Shown here one piece after another: positions 23,501-34,100 of a DNA stretch of 64,000 nt. This DNA comes from Dendrolimus kikuchii. Taxonomy: Eukaryota > Arthropoda > Insecta > Lepidoptera > Lasiocampidae. The translations under genes and the position numbers were made by a program. The stretch's first letter is position 1, and every line of letters starts with the position of its first letter. The notes beneath the pieces were generated by a model. The model was not told where the DNA came from. It saw only the letters and a program-made list of their open reading frames with translations, and did no database searches. The DNA lies in the NCBI GenBank assembly GCA_019925095.2, contig CM034409.1:8554501-8618500 (forward strand). Reading direction: 5' to 3'.

Positions 23501-23864
23501 CTACTGCTCTCTAATGGGAGACTGGCTACTGATGCTGGAATACGAGTCAAGTTCAGGTGTTATTGGGGCATAATCTAGACTAGGGGTGGTAGCCATCCAG
23601 ATGGGCAAATACCCTACGACCTGACTGTGGATTGTTTTGTTCATGAATGGATACCCAGTATGAAACTTCTAATGGGACTTCTTAAAAAAGCTTAACTGTA
23701 GTATATTTCCTTCAATTAGATCATTTAGGATATACAATAGTTTTAGAAGTATAATATAATAATATTACTAAATTATTGTCTGATTGATATTTGTTTTATC
23801 AGATGTAGCATCAGACGGTGACAGTCAAAAGGCGAGTGCGCCTGCGCAAAAGGCTGCCAACTAA
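7059..23864 (+). CDS. exu: Exuperantia (maternal mRNA-localisation protein), 9 coding exons, 411 aa
   Basis: Joined exons: 7059-7217, 11207-11359, 14633-14775, 16471-16676, 18423-18549, 19752-19900, 21763-21905, 22397-22490, 23803-23864. All introns are GT..AG and the phases fit, giving 1236 nt with the stop. Exuperantia binds RNA and acts in germ-line ribonucleoprotein particles; in Drosophila it is needed for bicoid mRNA localisation. Recognised from GKYSLVGWDMDTTGRR (residues 34-49), DEICQIAAYTP, QYIMPYGDLNP, GRYRMLKD, ILIYHEPRR, RQNTFRPVF (about 263-271) and the ELIEIFDCHFDP block, all in fly Exu order. The N-terminal half is the exonuclease-like (pseudonuclease) domain; motif I reads D42-M-D44 rather than D-x-E. 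The middle third corresponds to the SAM-like region, and the tail is Gly/Ser/Pro/Arg-rich. The protein is shorter than fly Exu (about 530 aa), mainly in the linker and tail. The first ATG was chosen; a second lies two codons later. The noncoding 5' exon is uncertain. Confidence 0.93.
7318..7440 (+). mobile_element. LINE ORF2 C-terminal fragment
   Basis: A short degraded frame reading DEKRRRGRPERR, then a W-R-L-V-R-D-H stretch. This is the arrangement (RRGRPxxR then xDWRxLxxD) seen at the extreme C terminus of many insect non-LTR retrotransposon polyproteins. It sits in exu intron 1. Confidence 0.55.
8461..8503. repeat. (TA)n microsatellite
   Basis: About 21 uninterrupted TA units in exu intron 1, directly abutting the dispersed repeat at 8498-8690. 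Confidence 0.97.
8498..8690. repeat. dispersed repeat (family R2, copy 1)
   Basis: Closely matches 62025-62200 along about 175 bp. Landmarks include 'gattgtggcacagaaacctc', 'catgggtttattcttgcc' and 'aaaaataggagcagaggcga'. No coding content; probably the 3' part of a retroposon. Confidence 0.8.
8816..9065 (-). mobile_element. LINE reverse-transcriptase C-terminal fragment
   Basis: The minus-strand frame contains KPELLVRKTRPNY, then SCKYIIPKYNNVYG and YMIPNIINDL. This is the basic R-x-N-Y ... P-x-x-x-N-x-x-G ... IPxxxNxL pattern at the C-terminal end of CR1/Jockey-type LINE polyproteins. It is truncated, with no catalytic motifs left. Confidence 0.55.
9160..9400 (-). repeat. SINE-like dispersed repeat (family S1)
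   Basis: One of the best-conserved S1 copies. The complement of its A-rich tail is the T-run at 9160-9177. Four overlapping open frames across it are chance translations of the repeat and should not be taken as genes. Confidence 0.85.
9540..9846 (+). pseudogene. DDE_3 (IS630/Tc1-like) transposase C-terminal remnant
   Basis: Across one stop and a frame change it reads LRLPPCHLIQLS (family: LRLPPYHCELNPIE), YGHN, KMAEVKNLIKEAL, CIEHAMKED and a Ser/Asp/Glu-rich end with terminal TDFE and stop near 9846. This is the usual C terminus of insect IS630/Tc1-type transposases that end in an acidic tail. The catalytic core upstream is absent; a SINE lies just upstream. Confidence 0.6.
9850..11206. other. 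exu intron 1, distal part
   Basis: AT-rich and without recognisable genes. Two identical 17-bp palindromic sites occur at 10336-10352 and 10360-10376. Polypyrimidine and acceptor of exon 2 lie at the right end. Confidence 0.6.
11705..12389. mobile_element. MITE (family M1), larger copy with insertion
   Basis: The left end GGGGCCATCCACAAATTAC and the following 120 bp match 31323 onward. The right part ('ttagattttgaagtgtgacgtc', then a C-rich run and 'cgtcgacc') matches the right part of 31323-31700. The right terminus is more degenerate than in that copy. A foreign segment (11990-12245) interrupts it. Confidence 0.65.
11990..12245 (-). mobile_element. LINE ORF2 3'-end fragment inside the MITE
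   Basis: The minus strand reads GRPKYRWKD-VEADL, then NWQDTAQERRKWRAL and FTLGR-stop, with one internal stop. This is the C-terminal RPKxRWxDxVExDL...WxxxAxDRxxWR pattern of RTE/R1-like LINE polyproteins. It is GC-richer than its surroundings, in contrast to the AT-rich MITE around it. Confidence 0.7.
12639..13411 (+). CDS. THAP-type zinc-finger N-terminal fragment nested in exu intron 2
   Basis: Three exons with consensus splice sites keep one frame: 12639-12715, 13013-13193, 13337-13411 (about 111 codons, no stop reached). The protein begins MPQCAFKCC; a C-P-D-H pair (VICPDHF) and a closing AVPKL follow. This is the C2CH layout of THAP domains (C-x2-4-C ... C-x2-H, AVPxxF), which are site-specific DNA-binding modules found in P-element-like transposases and in host THAP proteins. 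A transposase-like C-terminal piece lies just downstream (13675-14135) but the catalytic core is missing. It is therefore probably an internally deleted transposon. A nested host gene is possible; expression is unknown. Confidence 0.6.
13675..14135 (+). pseudogene. transposase-like C-terminal fragment paired with the THAP exon set
   Basis: The open frame 13782-14135 has DLWAKEKWFHKLIDVRDMGG, LCYASNDVFDICMKTE, and later a lysine/aromatic-rich stretch ending at a stop. It resembles, from memory, the RGGLxYPSxDVxxIC C-terminal segment of insect THAP/P-element-like transposases. A second open frame (SSSDVLLDITQKATY) overlaps just upstream in another phase, so a frameshift or an intron separates them. 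Not enough remains for activity. Confidence 0.45.
15110..15535 (+). repeat. retroposon-tail repeat (family T2) with internal triplication
   Basis: Begins 'ttttgtctgtctgtctg' and ends 'gacgaagtcgcgggcacagctagt'. Between these, a ~70-bp block ('ggctggaccgattttgacg' through 'gctgatgttataaggag') is present three times (near 15182, 15305 and 15388). Relatives lie at 19490-19680 (+) and 62505-62650 (-). Confidence 0.75.
15553..16190. mobile_element. foldback (long inverted-repeat) MITE in exu intron 3
   Basis: Segments of 15553-15770 reappear inverted in 15985-16185. Examples are 'gcatgtgtgtcatacaacg' against 'tgtttgtatgacacacatg', 'tcaacacatttgcgagaaaa' against 'ttttctcgcatatgtgttga', and the outer 'accgtggtaagttggttt' against 'aaaccaatttaccacagt'. 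Near the centre is a perfect hairpin with 23-bp arms, 15827-15849 and 15855-15877, and a 5-nt loop. No coding capacity. Confidence 0.8.
16677..18422. other. exu intron 4
   Basis: No gene or clear repeat recognised. A sharply GC-rich block at 17815-17900 (near-continuous CG and CCG runs) stands out. It does not fit as an in-frame exu exon: the frames either stop early or leave the wrong phase for the next exon. Confidence 0.5.
18660..19450 (+). mobile_element. tRNA-type SINE split by a ~490-bp insertion
   Basis: The start 'gccacggtagcctagtggtta' resembles an internal A box; 'agttcgaatcttggc' at about 19208-19222 resembles a B box. In a tRNA-derived SINE these lie about 35-45 bp apart, but here about 530 bp, because a segment (about 18700-19190, with scattered 'accgatattga' and 'atcaataccgatac' inverted motifs) interrupts them. 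The remaining body runs to about 19450. Confidence 0.55.
19490..19680 (+). repeat. retroposon-tail repeat (family T2)
   Basis: Matches 15110-15535: 'aaaaatgcaatttttagaat', 'ttttgtctgtctgtctg' and a single copy of the block ending 'agctgatgttataag'. It ends close to the acceptor of exu exon 6. Confidence 0.75.
20025..20255. repeat. retroposon-tail repeat (family T3)
   Basis: Starts 'aactagctgcgccccgcg' and ends '...gcgtttataatattagta'. The same unit is at 56563-56785, and a diverged one is at 24690-24895. This is a common lepidopteran SINE/LINE-tail type. Noncoding. Confidence 0.8.
20340..20490. repeat. dispersed repeat related to 60270-60410
   Basis: Shared order of motifs: a 'gatgtcatt'-like palindrome-containing block, 'acgaccgtggtcgc', 'tgtggaacgg' and 'ttttgagcgttatgagc'. 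The similarity is moderate. Probably the end of a noncoding DNA transposon. Confidence 0.45.
21283..21378. repeat. foldback-family (F1) fragment in exu intron 6
   Basis: Contains 'ttgcgattcgttttgccac', 'ttgtccgtt' and the terminal block 'gaagtttcacttctac' followed by 'ccagcacaca'. These match one arm of the F1 elements at 49500-49930 and 54772-55852. Confidence 0.75.
22895..23160. repeat. SINE fragments in exu intron 8
   Basis: 22898-22960 is a piece of family S1 ('cagacgacccacctcatag', 'taccatcgcctaatag'). It is followed by another repeat-like segment ('aacccgttgccagcc', later 'tctcactcattg') that shares words with 62220-62340. No coding content. Confidence 0.45.
23400..23640 (-). repeat. 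SINE-like dispersed repeat (family S1)
   Basis: S1 landmarks are in order: T-run, 'cagatgccccacctgatgg', 'cgcctatggccat', 'tgctactgctctctaatgg', 'aaataccctacgacctgac'. A TA microsatellite (23170-23191) lies a little upstream. Confidence 0.75.
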
Positions 23865-23968
23865 CGTCGCCGCGTCATAAATAACTTTAGATTTTTCTAC
23901 CACATTATTATCGTTTAAACCCTGGTTTTACTAGCATATACTTAATTAGGATAGTCACATTACCACCC

Positions 23969-23974
23969 AATAAA
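23969..23974 (+). terminator. exu: putative exu polyadenylation signal
   Basis: AATAAA about 105 bp after the exu stop codon, on the coding strand. It is the first canonical signal downstream, and no cleavage site can be confirmed. Confidence 0.5.
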
Positions 23975-24689
23975 ATATGGATTAAAAGTTGTAATATTCC
24001 GCGCCAAACTTTGTGTCGTTCTTACTAACATCTGTTAGGTATTCATATAAAATCAGGAATGGAATTGTTCGCGTGTGCAAGAGGTGATAAGTGCGAAATA
24101 ACGCATGAGCAGTATCTAAATATGACGTAATTGTGCTTTAAGTTTTGTTTTAGACAGTTGAGTGTTGCATCGTAGCTCCCGTCGTACAATATAATACACC
24201 GATTTTGATGCGGTTTTTTTTAAATCGATTTTACTATAGTTTTTATAATTTAATAAAGAAAAAAATTCTTTTTATAGTTTACAAAAAATATGACGAAAAT
24301 ATTTTTAAGAACACGCCATAATTAAGCGTATAATATTCCGCGTCAAATTTTATTTCGCCATTACATTAGCAACAGATGGCTACGCAAAACATGAGTGTAT
24401 TGAAAACTATCTATTGCGCAGCTACTAGTTGTTAACTTTCAACTTCTAACTTCTTGAGACAATGATCCACACAATTAGTTGATGACTTTCAATTGTATTT
24501 TTACCTTTTTCAGTATGTGTTTAAGACAAACCTAGATTTATTCTGAATAAGTATGTGCTAGTAAAATTGGACTTTAGTATCTAAACAAAGCCATAGGGGT
24601 GTGACGACAAAACTACATTTATTCGTATAATAACGCTAGGTTAAGTCGCAGAATACCTTTTTTTTGCTTTGGCCATACGTTTTATCTGT

Positions 24690-24895
24690 AACTAACGGTC
24701 CGGCGCGGTTTCACCCGCGCTCTGTCCCGCTCCCGTGGTACATAGCGTCATGTTATATAGCCTATAACACTCCCTGTTAACGTAGATTTCTTACAGTAAA
24801 AGAATTTTTAAAATCGGTTTAGTAGATCCAGAGATTACCCCCTACAACGTCACAAACTCACAAACTTTACCTGTTTATAATATTAGTATAGATTT
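24690..24895. repeat. diverged retroposon-tail repeat (family T3-like)
   Basis: 'gtccggcgcggtttcacccg' at the start and 'acaaactttacctgtttata' with 'atattagtatag' at the end give the same overall plan as 20025-20255, with a diverged middle. Confidence 0.6.
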
Positions 24896-25079
24896 ATATA
24901 AAATCTGAGGCCTGATGCCTAGAAGGCCAGTGTGTTTTACTTTATTTTTATAATGTAGATTTTAATGTTGGACTATTCAAAAGTGTGATATTTATTTTTC
25001 TGCTAAAAGGCGTATATGTATCGACAGTCCACTGTGTAAATGTAGTGTGCTCTTTCATACTGTCTACATCATCATTATG

Positions 25080-25500
25080 ATAATAGTTAAGACCTTAGCA
25101 CCTTTCGGTAGAGTCTCCTCTATTCTCGGCCAGCTGTTTTACATCTAGACGACGCGACACCTATCCTTTCCTTTATTTGGTCGACGAACTCCCTCCTAGG
25201 TCTTTCCTTCCCTCTTATACCTTCTACTTTGACTTCTATTATCTTACAGAGAAGTCATCTCGTGTCGTGTCGTATTAAATGTCTAATAATTCTTCCTCAC
25301 CTTTCCTCTATGGTTTTTATAATTAAACACCTTTCATTTACTATGACCAACATCTCTTCATTGGTCTTCGTCTTCCAACTTATTCTTTCCATACGCCTCT
25401 AACACCACATTTCAATGCCTCTAGCATTTCTCGATCTCTTTTTGTCATCGTCCATGCTTCAGTTACATATAAATATAATACTAATCCATTATACTTATCA
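25080..25500 (-). mobile_element. LINE ORF2 C-terminal region, degraded
   Basis: The minus strand reads, with stops, S-M-D-D-D-K-K-R, IEMWC-RRMERISW, TKTNEEML, IKTIEER-GRII-HLIRHD, IIEVKVEGIRGKERPRR and FVDQIKERIG. This is the C-terminal segment of an insect LINE polyprotein (EMWCWRRMxxISW ... RGRPRxxxxDQIKE). There are several stops, so it is dead. Confidence 0.75.
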
Positions 25501-27130
25501 GCGTGTCACTGAAATGTCATTGCCATGAGTGATATGTTGTCTATGTCACTCAAGCGGAGCATCGTTTCTATGGTAGCGACGCGGCAATCTTAAAAAATGA
25601 TAGCTCTTTGGCAGCGGTTTACAGGGCACCAAGTTTTCAACGAATCGTTATTCATCGCCTTAATCAAAGTAAATTATAACGTAGTTAGTGTTGATTTCAA
25701 AAGTGATTATTGTTATTTATGTACTCAATAGAATTATTATTTTGTTGGATTAGAAGAGTATTTTAGTATTTTACTCTTTTTGATCGATTTCAGTTCAGAA
25801 AAGAAGTTTAGTTTCATCAATCTACCCACATATCCATTTTTGTTGTTATTTTACTAAGATGAATTTTAATGAAGCTTTCCTGAGCTTCCATATTAATCCT
25901 CGATACTCTAAACTAATGATTGTCAACAATGGCACTTTTAGCACCAAGCCACAGAATAAAAACACTACAACAAGATGCTGTTATATCGATTTTGAACAGT
26001 GTGTTTATTTTATCATAAATACATCCTAACATAATTAAATGAATACTGTAATCCCTACCTATCCTTCGTAACTATTTGGAGACGGTGAGTTTTTTTTCTT
26101 CCATATTCTTTTTTTTTGTTTATTCGCGACATAAATAATTTTCTTTACGAAATTAACACGCACTGCCTAGATTATAAAATTGTATTACACATAAAACGTA
26201 TGGCAAAGCAAATACGCCCTTTATTGGAATTGAAGGATATATTTTTTCCTTTAACAAGCATGGATGAATTGAAATGAAGTATAGTTTTTTTTTAATGTAT
26301 GCCTCCAAAGTTTTATTTTACATATATTTTTCATTTTTCACGTTGCTTTTAACACGCGTAGGTTTTATTCCTATTATGAAACCGTACATAGTTGATAATA
26401 TCGTAGTTTGAGTGCCTTAGCAACTCAGTATGTATAAGGCATGGTAGAAGAATACTAGGAGTGACCCTGTATCTGTCTGTATTGTATTCTGAAAAAGCCC
26501 CTTAATACTTCATTTCCAGACGGCACCATAAGTGTTCATTCTCTTGCGTTTTGATATAAACAAAACAACATTATGTTTTCATCCAAGTTTTTTTTTTTCA
26601 AAATAGTTTTTAAATAATTTCAGTTAGGAATTTAAACTCAAGGGGTTATATAAATTTAGTTCGCTATCTCGCTCGCGCGTTACCAGTAACCACATTTTTG
26701 AAGATATAAATTGTCAGAATGTACTTACGACAAGTCTGTGTTCTACGAATCTTAACAATAATATTCCGAATGTTTCACAGAAAATTGGTTTTGATTTCTG
26801 TATCGAGCTATTGCCGCAGATTTGTCGTAAGCGACATTTGTGGCTACGTAAATAGTTTGTCTTTTACAAATGTTATTTTAAATTAATTTAAAATTACAAA
26901 TTTCATTACATTAGACCTTAATGAACCAAAATATAGAAGCCTTGAAACAAAATAATAGTTTAAAATATCATTTGTAGCAAAGGAAAATCTATTTACGTAA
27001 AAATGTCGCTTATGATAAAGTGGCGGTAAAGCATATATATATAAACTAATTACTGTGAAAAAAAACATGTAGTTTAAGTATGTTTGTTTATGATATACCT
27101 AATAATCTGCACCACCTATATCGCCAGGTT

Positions 27131-27210
27131 AGGTTAAACTATTCCTTAAGTTAAGTTGCCTGGAAGAGATTGCTTTAAGCGATAAGGGCGCCTATTGTAT
27201 TTACCATGAC
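27131..27210 (+). repeat. LINE 3' UTR stem-loop remnant
   Basis: 'tgcctggaagagattgc' followed by 'ttaagcgataagggcgcc' is the conserved stem-loop of a widespread insect LINE 3' UTR. A second form is at 52930-52995. Confidence 0.6.
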
Positions 27211-29654
27211 AATATTGTAATGTGCATTTCTGAAATCGAATAGTTGGTGAGCAATAGCGTTATCTATCCATTGTCTAAACCAAACTGATTTTTTGTAAAA
27301 CGTGGGTAAGATTATTGTCGAGACTCGTAGAATAGAGATTTGTCGTAAATAAGTTAGGTCAATTTAATCTTCAAGAATGTAATGCGCGAGCGAGATACAT
27401 AACTGCATTTAGGTAGCTAGCTCATTAATAAGTATTCTTTTAATGTTCTCATTAATTTAGTCATCTGGACTTATTATTTTTCTATATCCAAACGCAAAAC
27501 AAGAGATTTGTGGTGCCATCTAGAAAAAACAGGATTCAAGGACTTTCTCACAGTTTCGTGTTTTAGTAGAGCGAATGTGTCTTTCCTAGTAATTTTCTTT
27601 CATGGTATATAATGTAACGTTTTGTATACTACCCAGTTAATAATATTTTTCCTGACTTTTAATGTGTAACGGTATGCATTTTTGCGAGTTGGGACTCTTT
27701 AAACGGATTTTACCGATTTTATTTGTTACGCTATGCAGCGGTTAGTCTCAAATTATAGGTCACATAGGAACATCGATTTATGTAGAGGACTAAAGTCTTC
27801 TTGCAAATTAGAAATTGATTCTTCTCCCTCTAGCTAACAGCTAAGTGAAATTAATTTTATAAATAGGAATGCTGCAAAGGAATTAAAAGAAGTATGCGCA
27901 AAACTTACATGCGTCTCTGTAGTAACTTGCTCCGTAAATTTACTCCTCTCCAATAGTCTCAACGTGTGCGAAAAAGATAGCGACCAATAGAAAGCGCAAA
28001 ATTCCCCTTCTATACGTACCGCCTCACAAATGTTATAAAATTGTGTTTTTTTGCAATGACGTATCCGAATTTCAGAGACGCATTTAAGTTTTGCTTGCAC
28101 TAAGCACGATAAAATCCGTTTCAAAGTATGTAAGCTGAAAGTTGTTTCTTTTTTGCAATGTTATTGTCATAATAATTATTATAGTTAGGCATGTCGCACA
28201 CGGGGATATAAGAAGCGATTATGTTCGTAGCTAGGGGAGTGAAGAGTTTTGTACTGTATTTTTAAATAACTAGAAAAACGGGCTGCTTTTTGTAGCGATA
28301 TTAATCGATTTTGTTAGTAAGTACTTGGCATTGACATCTTTATGAAGTTATAATTTAGAAAATTACATCTCACTAGTACACAAGACTAAGTGTTATAAGA
28401 TAACTAACCGTGTCTGCAATGCAATCTTTCCATTCGCAAATGTACTACACGTGCGCTGATATTTTAATGACAGTTTGAGTATCATCTTGAAACAAACTTA
28501 GTGTTTTTATTAGTAAATTATAATATCGTAATCGATACAAGACGTCATCAAATCGAATGATCAATTGTATTGTAAAAACCTTAATGAAGTTTGACAATCT
28601 ATTTCAAGCAATTATTTTTCAAAAATGTATTTAATATTATTTAAATAACGAGTGATTAGGGGAGGAAGGATATTAAGGGAGGTGCTTTTCAAGTTATTTA
28701 TAAGAAAAGAGAACTAAAATAATATGAAATATAAAAGTGCAATTTATTATATAAATCAATTATGACTCCGCTAGGTTGCCCTGTAAGAGATTATAGTCGA
28801 TTATATCGATATAAAAACCAGTCGTGTATTTTAATATTTAAGGCAAGTATTCTAGATCTATACTGTCGTGTAACACGACGCTTGACATGTCAATCCGTCC
28901 AAATTAAAAAGTATCTCGAACTTGTGACGCATAGTCTATTCAAAAATACTTTTTATTTTCGATGTATTATCGATCTATGGACGAACAATATTAAGGATAA
29001 CAATCGCCTGGTAAAAATGTAACTAATAAAAGCTTCACCATTGTACATGATAGCTGGCGCCACAAGCAATTCTTTTCCCGCTTTTTCAGTTTTAATTATT
29101 TCAAACAATATTGTATAACAACGCTTGGTACACATGGCTGTGCTTTGAAGATGTTTGGCAAAAATCGATTTATTCAATAAAACCAATTTAATTAAAAGCT
29201 CATATGTACTTGGCTATAGTTTGTTCGATTTTTTCCGTTATCTGAGCACTGTTGTTTTAACAATATTAATAAATAATTGAAGCGAAACTTTAATTTGAAA
29301 CTAAATATTAAATTTTTGATTGATTTGGCCTAAATATATGTTTTGTATAATAGAACTTCAATAGCGCGAGAAGACTTATGGCGTCATCTAGTTAGTTGTA
29401 TAGGATTTTGGAGCTTTTCATAGTTATGTTTTGACTGGGCGATTGTGTATCCTGATATTCTTCTTTCATGTCGATATGTTCTAGAATACGGGCTTGAGAG
29501 TTTTAGATTTTATTTATTTATATTAAGTTCGAATATAGAGTACTAATGGTACTTTATTTGATAGTATTTATTTTATAATTGTGTGCAATGCATAGGCGGA
29601 TGGGTTCATCCTATATTTTTAAAGATAAAGATAATATATTTTTATTTTTTTTGT

Positions 29655-30121
29655 CACCAGAGTGATATTAGGCTATAACAAAGTGATGCCGAATTCCTTT
29701 GTATCTATACGTTCTTTTACCTCAAGCCGAAAATAGACGGTTCATTTCTGTCTTTCAATTTGCATTGAAATAGGGCAAAATGAGTCTAAAAAATGTAATG
29801 AAAGATTTTTAACTGTTTCAATAAGCAGTTAAAACGTCACTTTAAAAATATATTGTAACGATTAAGTTCGTTTGATTGTTTTGGTTTTTTTTTGCTCCGT
29901 TTCTATCGGCATCAGCAATTTTAATTTAGATCGAAAATTTTAAAATCGTGCAATCCATGTATGATCGAAAAATTAAAAATCATACAATCCGTGTTTAATT
30001 CAAAATATCAAAATCTTTATACAACCTATGTTTGATTGAAAATTTCAAAACGTGTAATCAATCCATGTTTAATCGAAAATTTCAAAATCGTTGTGCAATC
30101 GTACTTGCCACTCTGGTGATA
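29655..30121. mobile_element. TIR MITE carrying a ~36-bp tandem repeat
   Basis: TCACCAGAGTG near 29656 and its inverse CACTCTGGTGA near 30110 bound the unit. Within it, 29924-30105 holds about five degenerate copies of a ~36-bp unit with the core 'gatcgaaaatttcaaaatcg' and ending 'caatccatg'. No open frame of note. Confidence 0.6.
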
Positions 30122-30377
30122 CAACCGTTATATTGTTTTATTTTTCATTTGTAAGCTTCTGTTAAACGCCAACGCTGTAATGCCCACGCTGTATTTTCAT
30201 TTATTTAGCAATCAAGTACTTGTTTTCATCTAAGAAGTTCATAATGGAAATGGTGTGTACCTATTAACTTACATGATAATTTAGTTTTAAAATAGACTGT
30301 ACATATAATTTAATTTCATATTTTGTTCAGATCTCTAATAAATATGTAAGTCTACATTATGGTGTTTTCATTTGTTA

Positions 30378-30850
30378 CTAGGATATGCCCGCGACTTCGT
30401 CCTCGCTTGAACGCTTCACTTGAAATTCCCGCGGGTTTCCTGGGACTCGAGTACCGCAGTATTTAACAAATAATATAATCTATTGTTTTAGTGAAAACTG
30501 TGTCGGAATAAGCAAATTTTTATGCCCCTGAAAAATTAAAAACCGCTGCTCCCGGGATAAAAAAATATCACACATTTTATTACATAAAATTTGCTTTCGA
30601 TCAGTGAAAAAATCGCATTGGAATTCAAATTATTTTTTCAATCTGGCCATTTAAAATCATTCTCAGAAAAATAAACACGAGATTGCTTGGATAAAAATTA
30701 GTGCGAATTTTAAGTCTTAAGAATTTGCTGTCGATCAGCGAAAACTGCATCGAAATCGGCCTAGTAGTTTTTACGTGAATCACGAACAAGCAATAAATAA
30801 CAAAAAAAATTGCATCGTGTTCTCCATCGTTTATGTAGTCTATTCCAGTT
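30378..30850 (-). repeat. retroposon-tail repeat (family T1)
   Basis: The plus strand begins 'actaggatatgcccgcgac', the inverse of the T1 3' end, and ends near 'gttctccatcgtttatgtag'. It matches 5650-6205 in inverse orientation and 50248-51470 in the same orientation. Confidence 0.75.
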
Positions 30851-31197
30851 GATTTTTTTAAAATAGCTTCAATGTACAGACTGAATGTTTAGAATTTTAT
30901 AATATAGATAATATCTAGATAAAATTATTTTAAGTGTTAACCTGGGTCATAAGCTAAATCTGTGTCGATTTTCATTTGAATCCGCGCAGTAGTTTTCAAG
31001 CAACACTAACAAAGAAACAAACAACTAAAATCTTAAAAATTACATTTTCGAAATCTGCTGGCCCGATTTAACTGGTTTTTTCTCATTTCCAAATTCACGA
31101 TACAAACTAATACTTTTTCCCCAAAATGTACGCAAGGGAAACCGTGTGGAGTTCCCAAGATGGGAAAGAAAATGATTTTTATGATAAAACATTTACT

Positions 31198-34100
31198 TCA
31201 TATTGTTACGACGTCTTCCTTGGTCCAGCCTTCGGCCAGGTGTTCTCTCACAGCCTTATCCAATATCACCTGCAATTTAAATGATCACCATGAAATTTAT
31301 GCACATACATTGTTAGGGGTGTGGGGCCATCTACAAATTACTACACACGAATTTCATGTTTTTTTGACCCCTGTCGTCCTTGTCACAGGTCACATTCGTG
31401 AGACTCCTCCCTCCGTAGTGACATCACATATTTTGCAATTATACATCAAGAAATTATTAAATTAAAACATCAGTTCCGTAATTAGTTTTTTTTTCGGTTA
31501 AATATTTTTTTAATAATTAATTTAAACACTATTCTCATGCAGACAGTTAGAAATATTTTGAAGATTTTAAAATATTTCGTTAGAAGTTCAAATTTCGTGT
31601 TTTAAAGCTTAAATATATTAGATTTTGAAATGTGATGCCACGAAATTTAGGTCGTCGACTCCCTCCCCCCGTTACGTGGACGTAATTTATAGATGACCCC
31701 TAAGATAGAAGACAATAAGGTTCCTTTCATGTAGAAAAAACTACTGCTCCCAAGGGATATAAAAATAAATATGTGTACAACATTTAAGATCTACTCGTAT
31801 TGACCAACAATTTGAATTAGAGCCCACAACTACTTGACCGATTTTAATTAAATTTGCACAATGTGCAGTTTGATCCGACTTGAAAGATAGGATACATTAG
31901 GACCCGGTAGGTGGCGCTGTAATCGGGTTCTAAACTTTATTTCTTCAGGGAAGAACAACGTCTGCCGATACAGCTAGTATAATATAATTTAATAAAATTT
32001 GTTATAAATATTTGTATGCAAGGAGCATTATGTTGTGAGCAAAACATGTGTACATATGCCAATGGGGATTGTTCACTTTTTTTCAATTTAGCTTTTTGAA
32101 AAACCATTTCGAGGAATAGTGTTCCTAATCATTTCTGTCTAGTTAAAATTCCAAAAAACGTACAATCCCCTTGTATTTTGAAAGAAATGCGTTTGACCTT
32201 TATTTGACCTTACTAAATCCTATGACGTCATTTACGTCTGGTGAAATGCATATGAATACCGTAGCCATTCAGTTTCAAAATACAAAAGGACCGACATTTT
32301 CCTTTTTATGTCATTGTTATGTCATACAACATCAACATAAACAAACATTTTATTCGACGTACTCCAGAATTAAATTATGTATATATTATCTCTTCAGACC
32401 AATATTTCTTAAATATCTGTAAAGAGAATACTTACATATGGTCTCTAACTAAAAGTCAAAGAAAAGTGCATTATATAAACGAGCGTCTTCGTAAATGGTG
32501 ATTGGAGCGATATCGAAATCTTTTCAAGAGATACGATCCAAAAAATAACCTGTTTACTGATGAGAAGATCATCACGGTGGAAGAAAATTTAACTGGCAAA
32601 ACAATACACCTTGCGCCAGAATTTAGAAGGACGTCCAAAATCACATATTGGAAACAATGATTTAAGCATTAAGTGATACTTTATTCGCTGGATAGCAGTG
32701 GATTTTCCAACAAGGCTCTGTACCCTTCTATGAAGCTAATTCAATCCAACATTGGTTGCAAGCCAATTTGTCAGAATTTGTTCAGAGCATAGGTTGGCCT
32801 TCGTCGAGTTCTGACTTGAATTCTTTGGAGTATTCTTTATGAACTGCATTGGAGCTAATGGCGTACAAAAAGTTCACCAGAACCTGAATTTATCTCAAGC
32901 GAGCCCAAATCAATAAATGGAAACTGATTGAAAAGATTAGTACAACCATAGAAGAATGGCCTATATCTTTAAAGCTTAATTAATTGAAAACAAGGATGGC
33001 TATTTTAAATAACTTATTTTTTATATACATAAATCTAGATGTTATTAGTTATAATTCATGTAAACAATATATGAATATTTAACATTCCTCCAAAAATATT
33101 TTAGCTTTACTTTGACTGATGTCTTAAGAGTTCACATTACGAGTTATAAGATAAAGATGGTTTCTATACTGAAAGCAAACTATTGTGAGTTATAAATTTG
33201 TATGTGCCATATATTTATATGAATTGATTAATAAAATATATCTTTTGACTTATTATTTTGCAAGATGAAATAATAAATAACTTTTAGCAGTTAAACTTGT
33301 TTATTTACTTAAACACTTATTAATAATAATTTAGGACATATTATATAATCTTTTCAGAAATGTTCAGTTTTATCTTTTTCTTTTTTCTGCAGGCTAGCAT
33401 TTGGTTTTTTCTATATATAAAGTTTTCATGTAAACTGCAGTGGATAAGTCATAAAATTCTATGATCAAGCATAACCCTTGCTTATGCAGAAAAATTGTTG
33501 CTAATTTTTTCTGAACCTGAAAAAAAAAGATATAAAGTGTCTATTTTAATTACTCGCATAGTCCTTATTTAACTCATAATTTTTCATATTAGTAACTATG
33601 TTACACATCAAAATCATATTATTAAGAGATTTACAATCATAAAGGTATTTGTCACAAATCTTCATATTCCATGAAATTCTTCAAGCCATAGATGTGCTTA
33701 ATTAATCACTTTTAAGCCGGCAAGTGAATATATTTAAAACTACTGGAGAGTTTCATATTTTCCCGTAATTTGTTGTATAAGATCAGATCCATAACATACA
33801 TTAGCAATCAAACACACAATCTAACCGCCAGGGCAGTGGTGCAATATCTGTTCCTTTATTTGTATGTGTTTATATGAGATACTTTACTTGTATTATAGAT
33901 TATTAATAAAGTAATACAGGTTGCTGATTTATTGATTGTACCAAATTATCAAATAAGTAATTAATATTATTTTAATCAGTTTCTAATTAATGAGTGAGAC
34001 ATGTAGCTATTTTTCTATAAATAGGTGCACATTTTAGATGAATTTTGACTTCAACACAAAGTATACTTACATCAATTATATATTAACTAATAATTAACAT

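Larger units (their letters stand above)
23975..31197. other. intergenic region between convergent exu and RRP41
   Basis: About 7.2 kb without a supported gene. It holds a T3-type repeat (24690-24895), a LINE fragment (25080-25500), a LINE 3' tail (27131-27210), a MITE with tandem repeats (29655-30121) and a T1 repeat (30378-30850). The rest (25510-27120 and 27220-29650) is AT-rich. Small open frames there show no family signature. Confidence 0.6.

Noticed and set aside
27834..28124. 96-codon minus-strand frame in the intergenic region
   Set aside because: No recognisable motif, no splice or promoter support, and composition like its surroundings.
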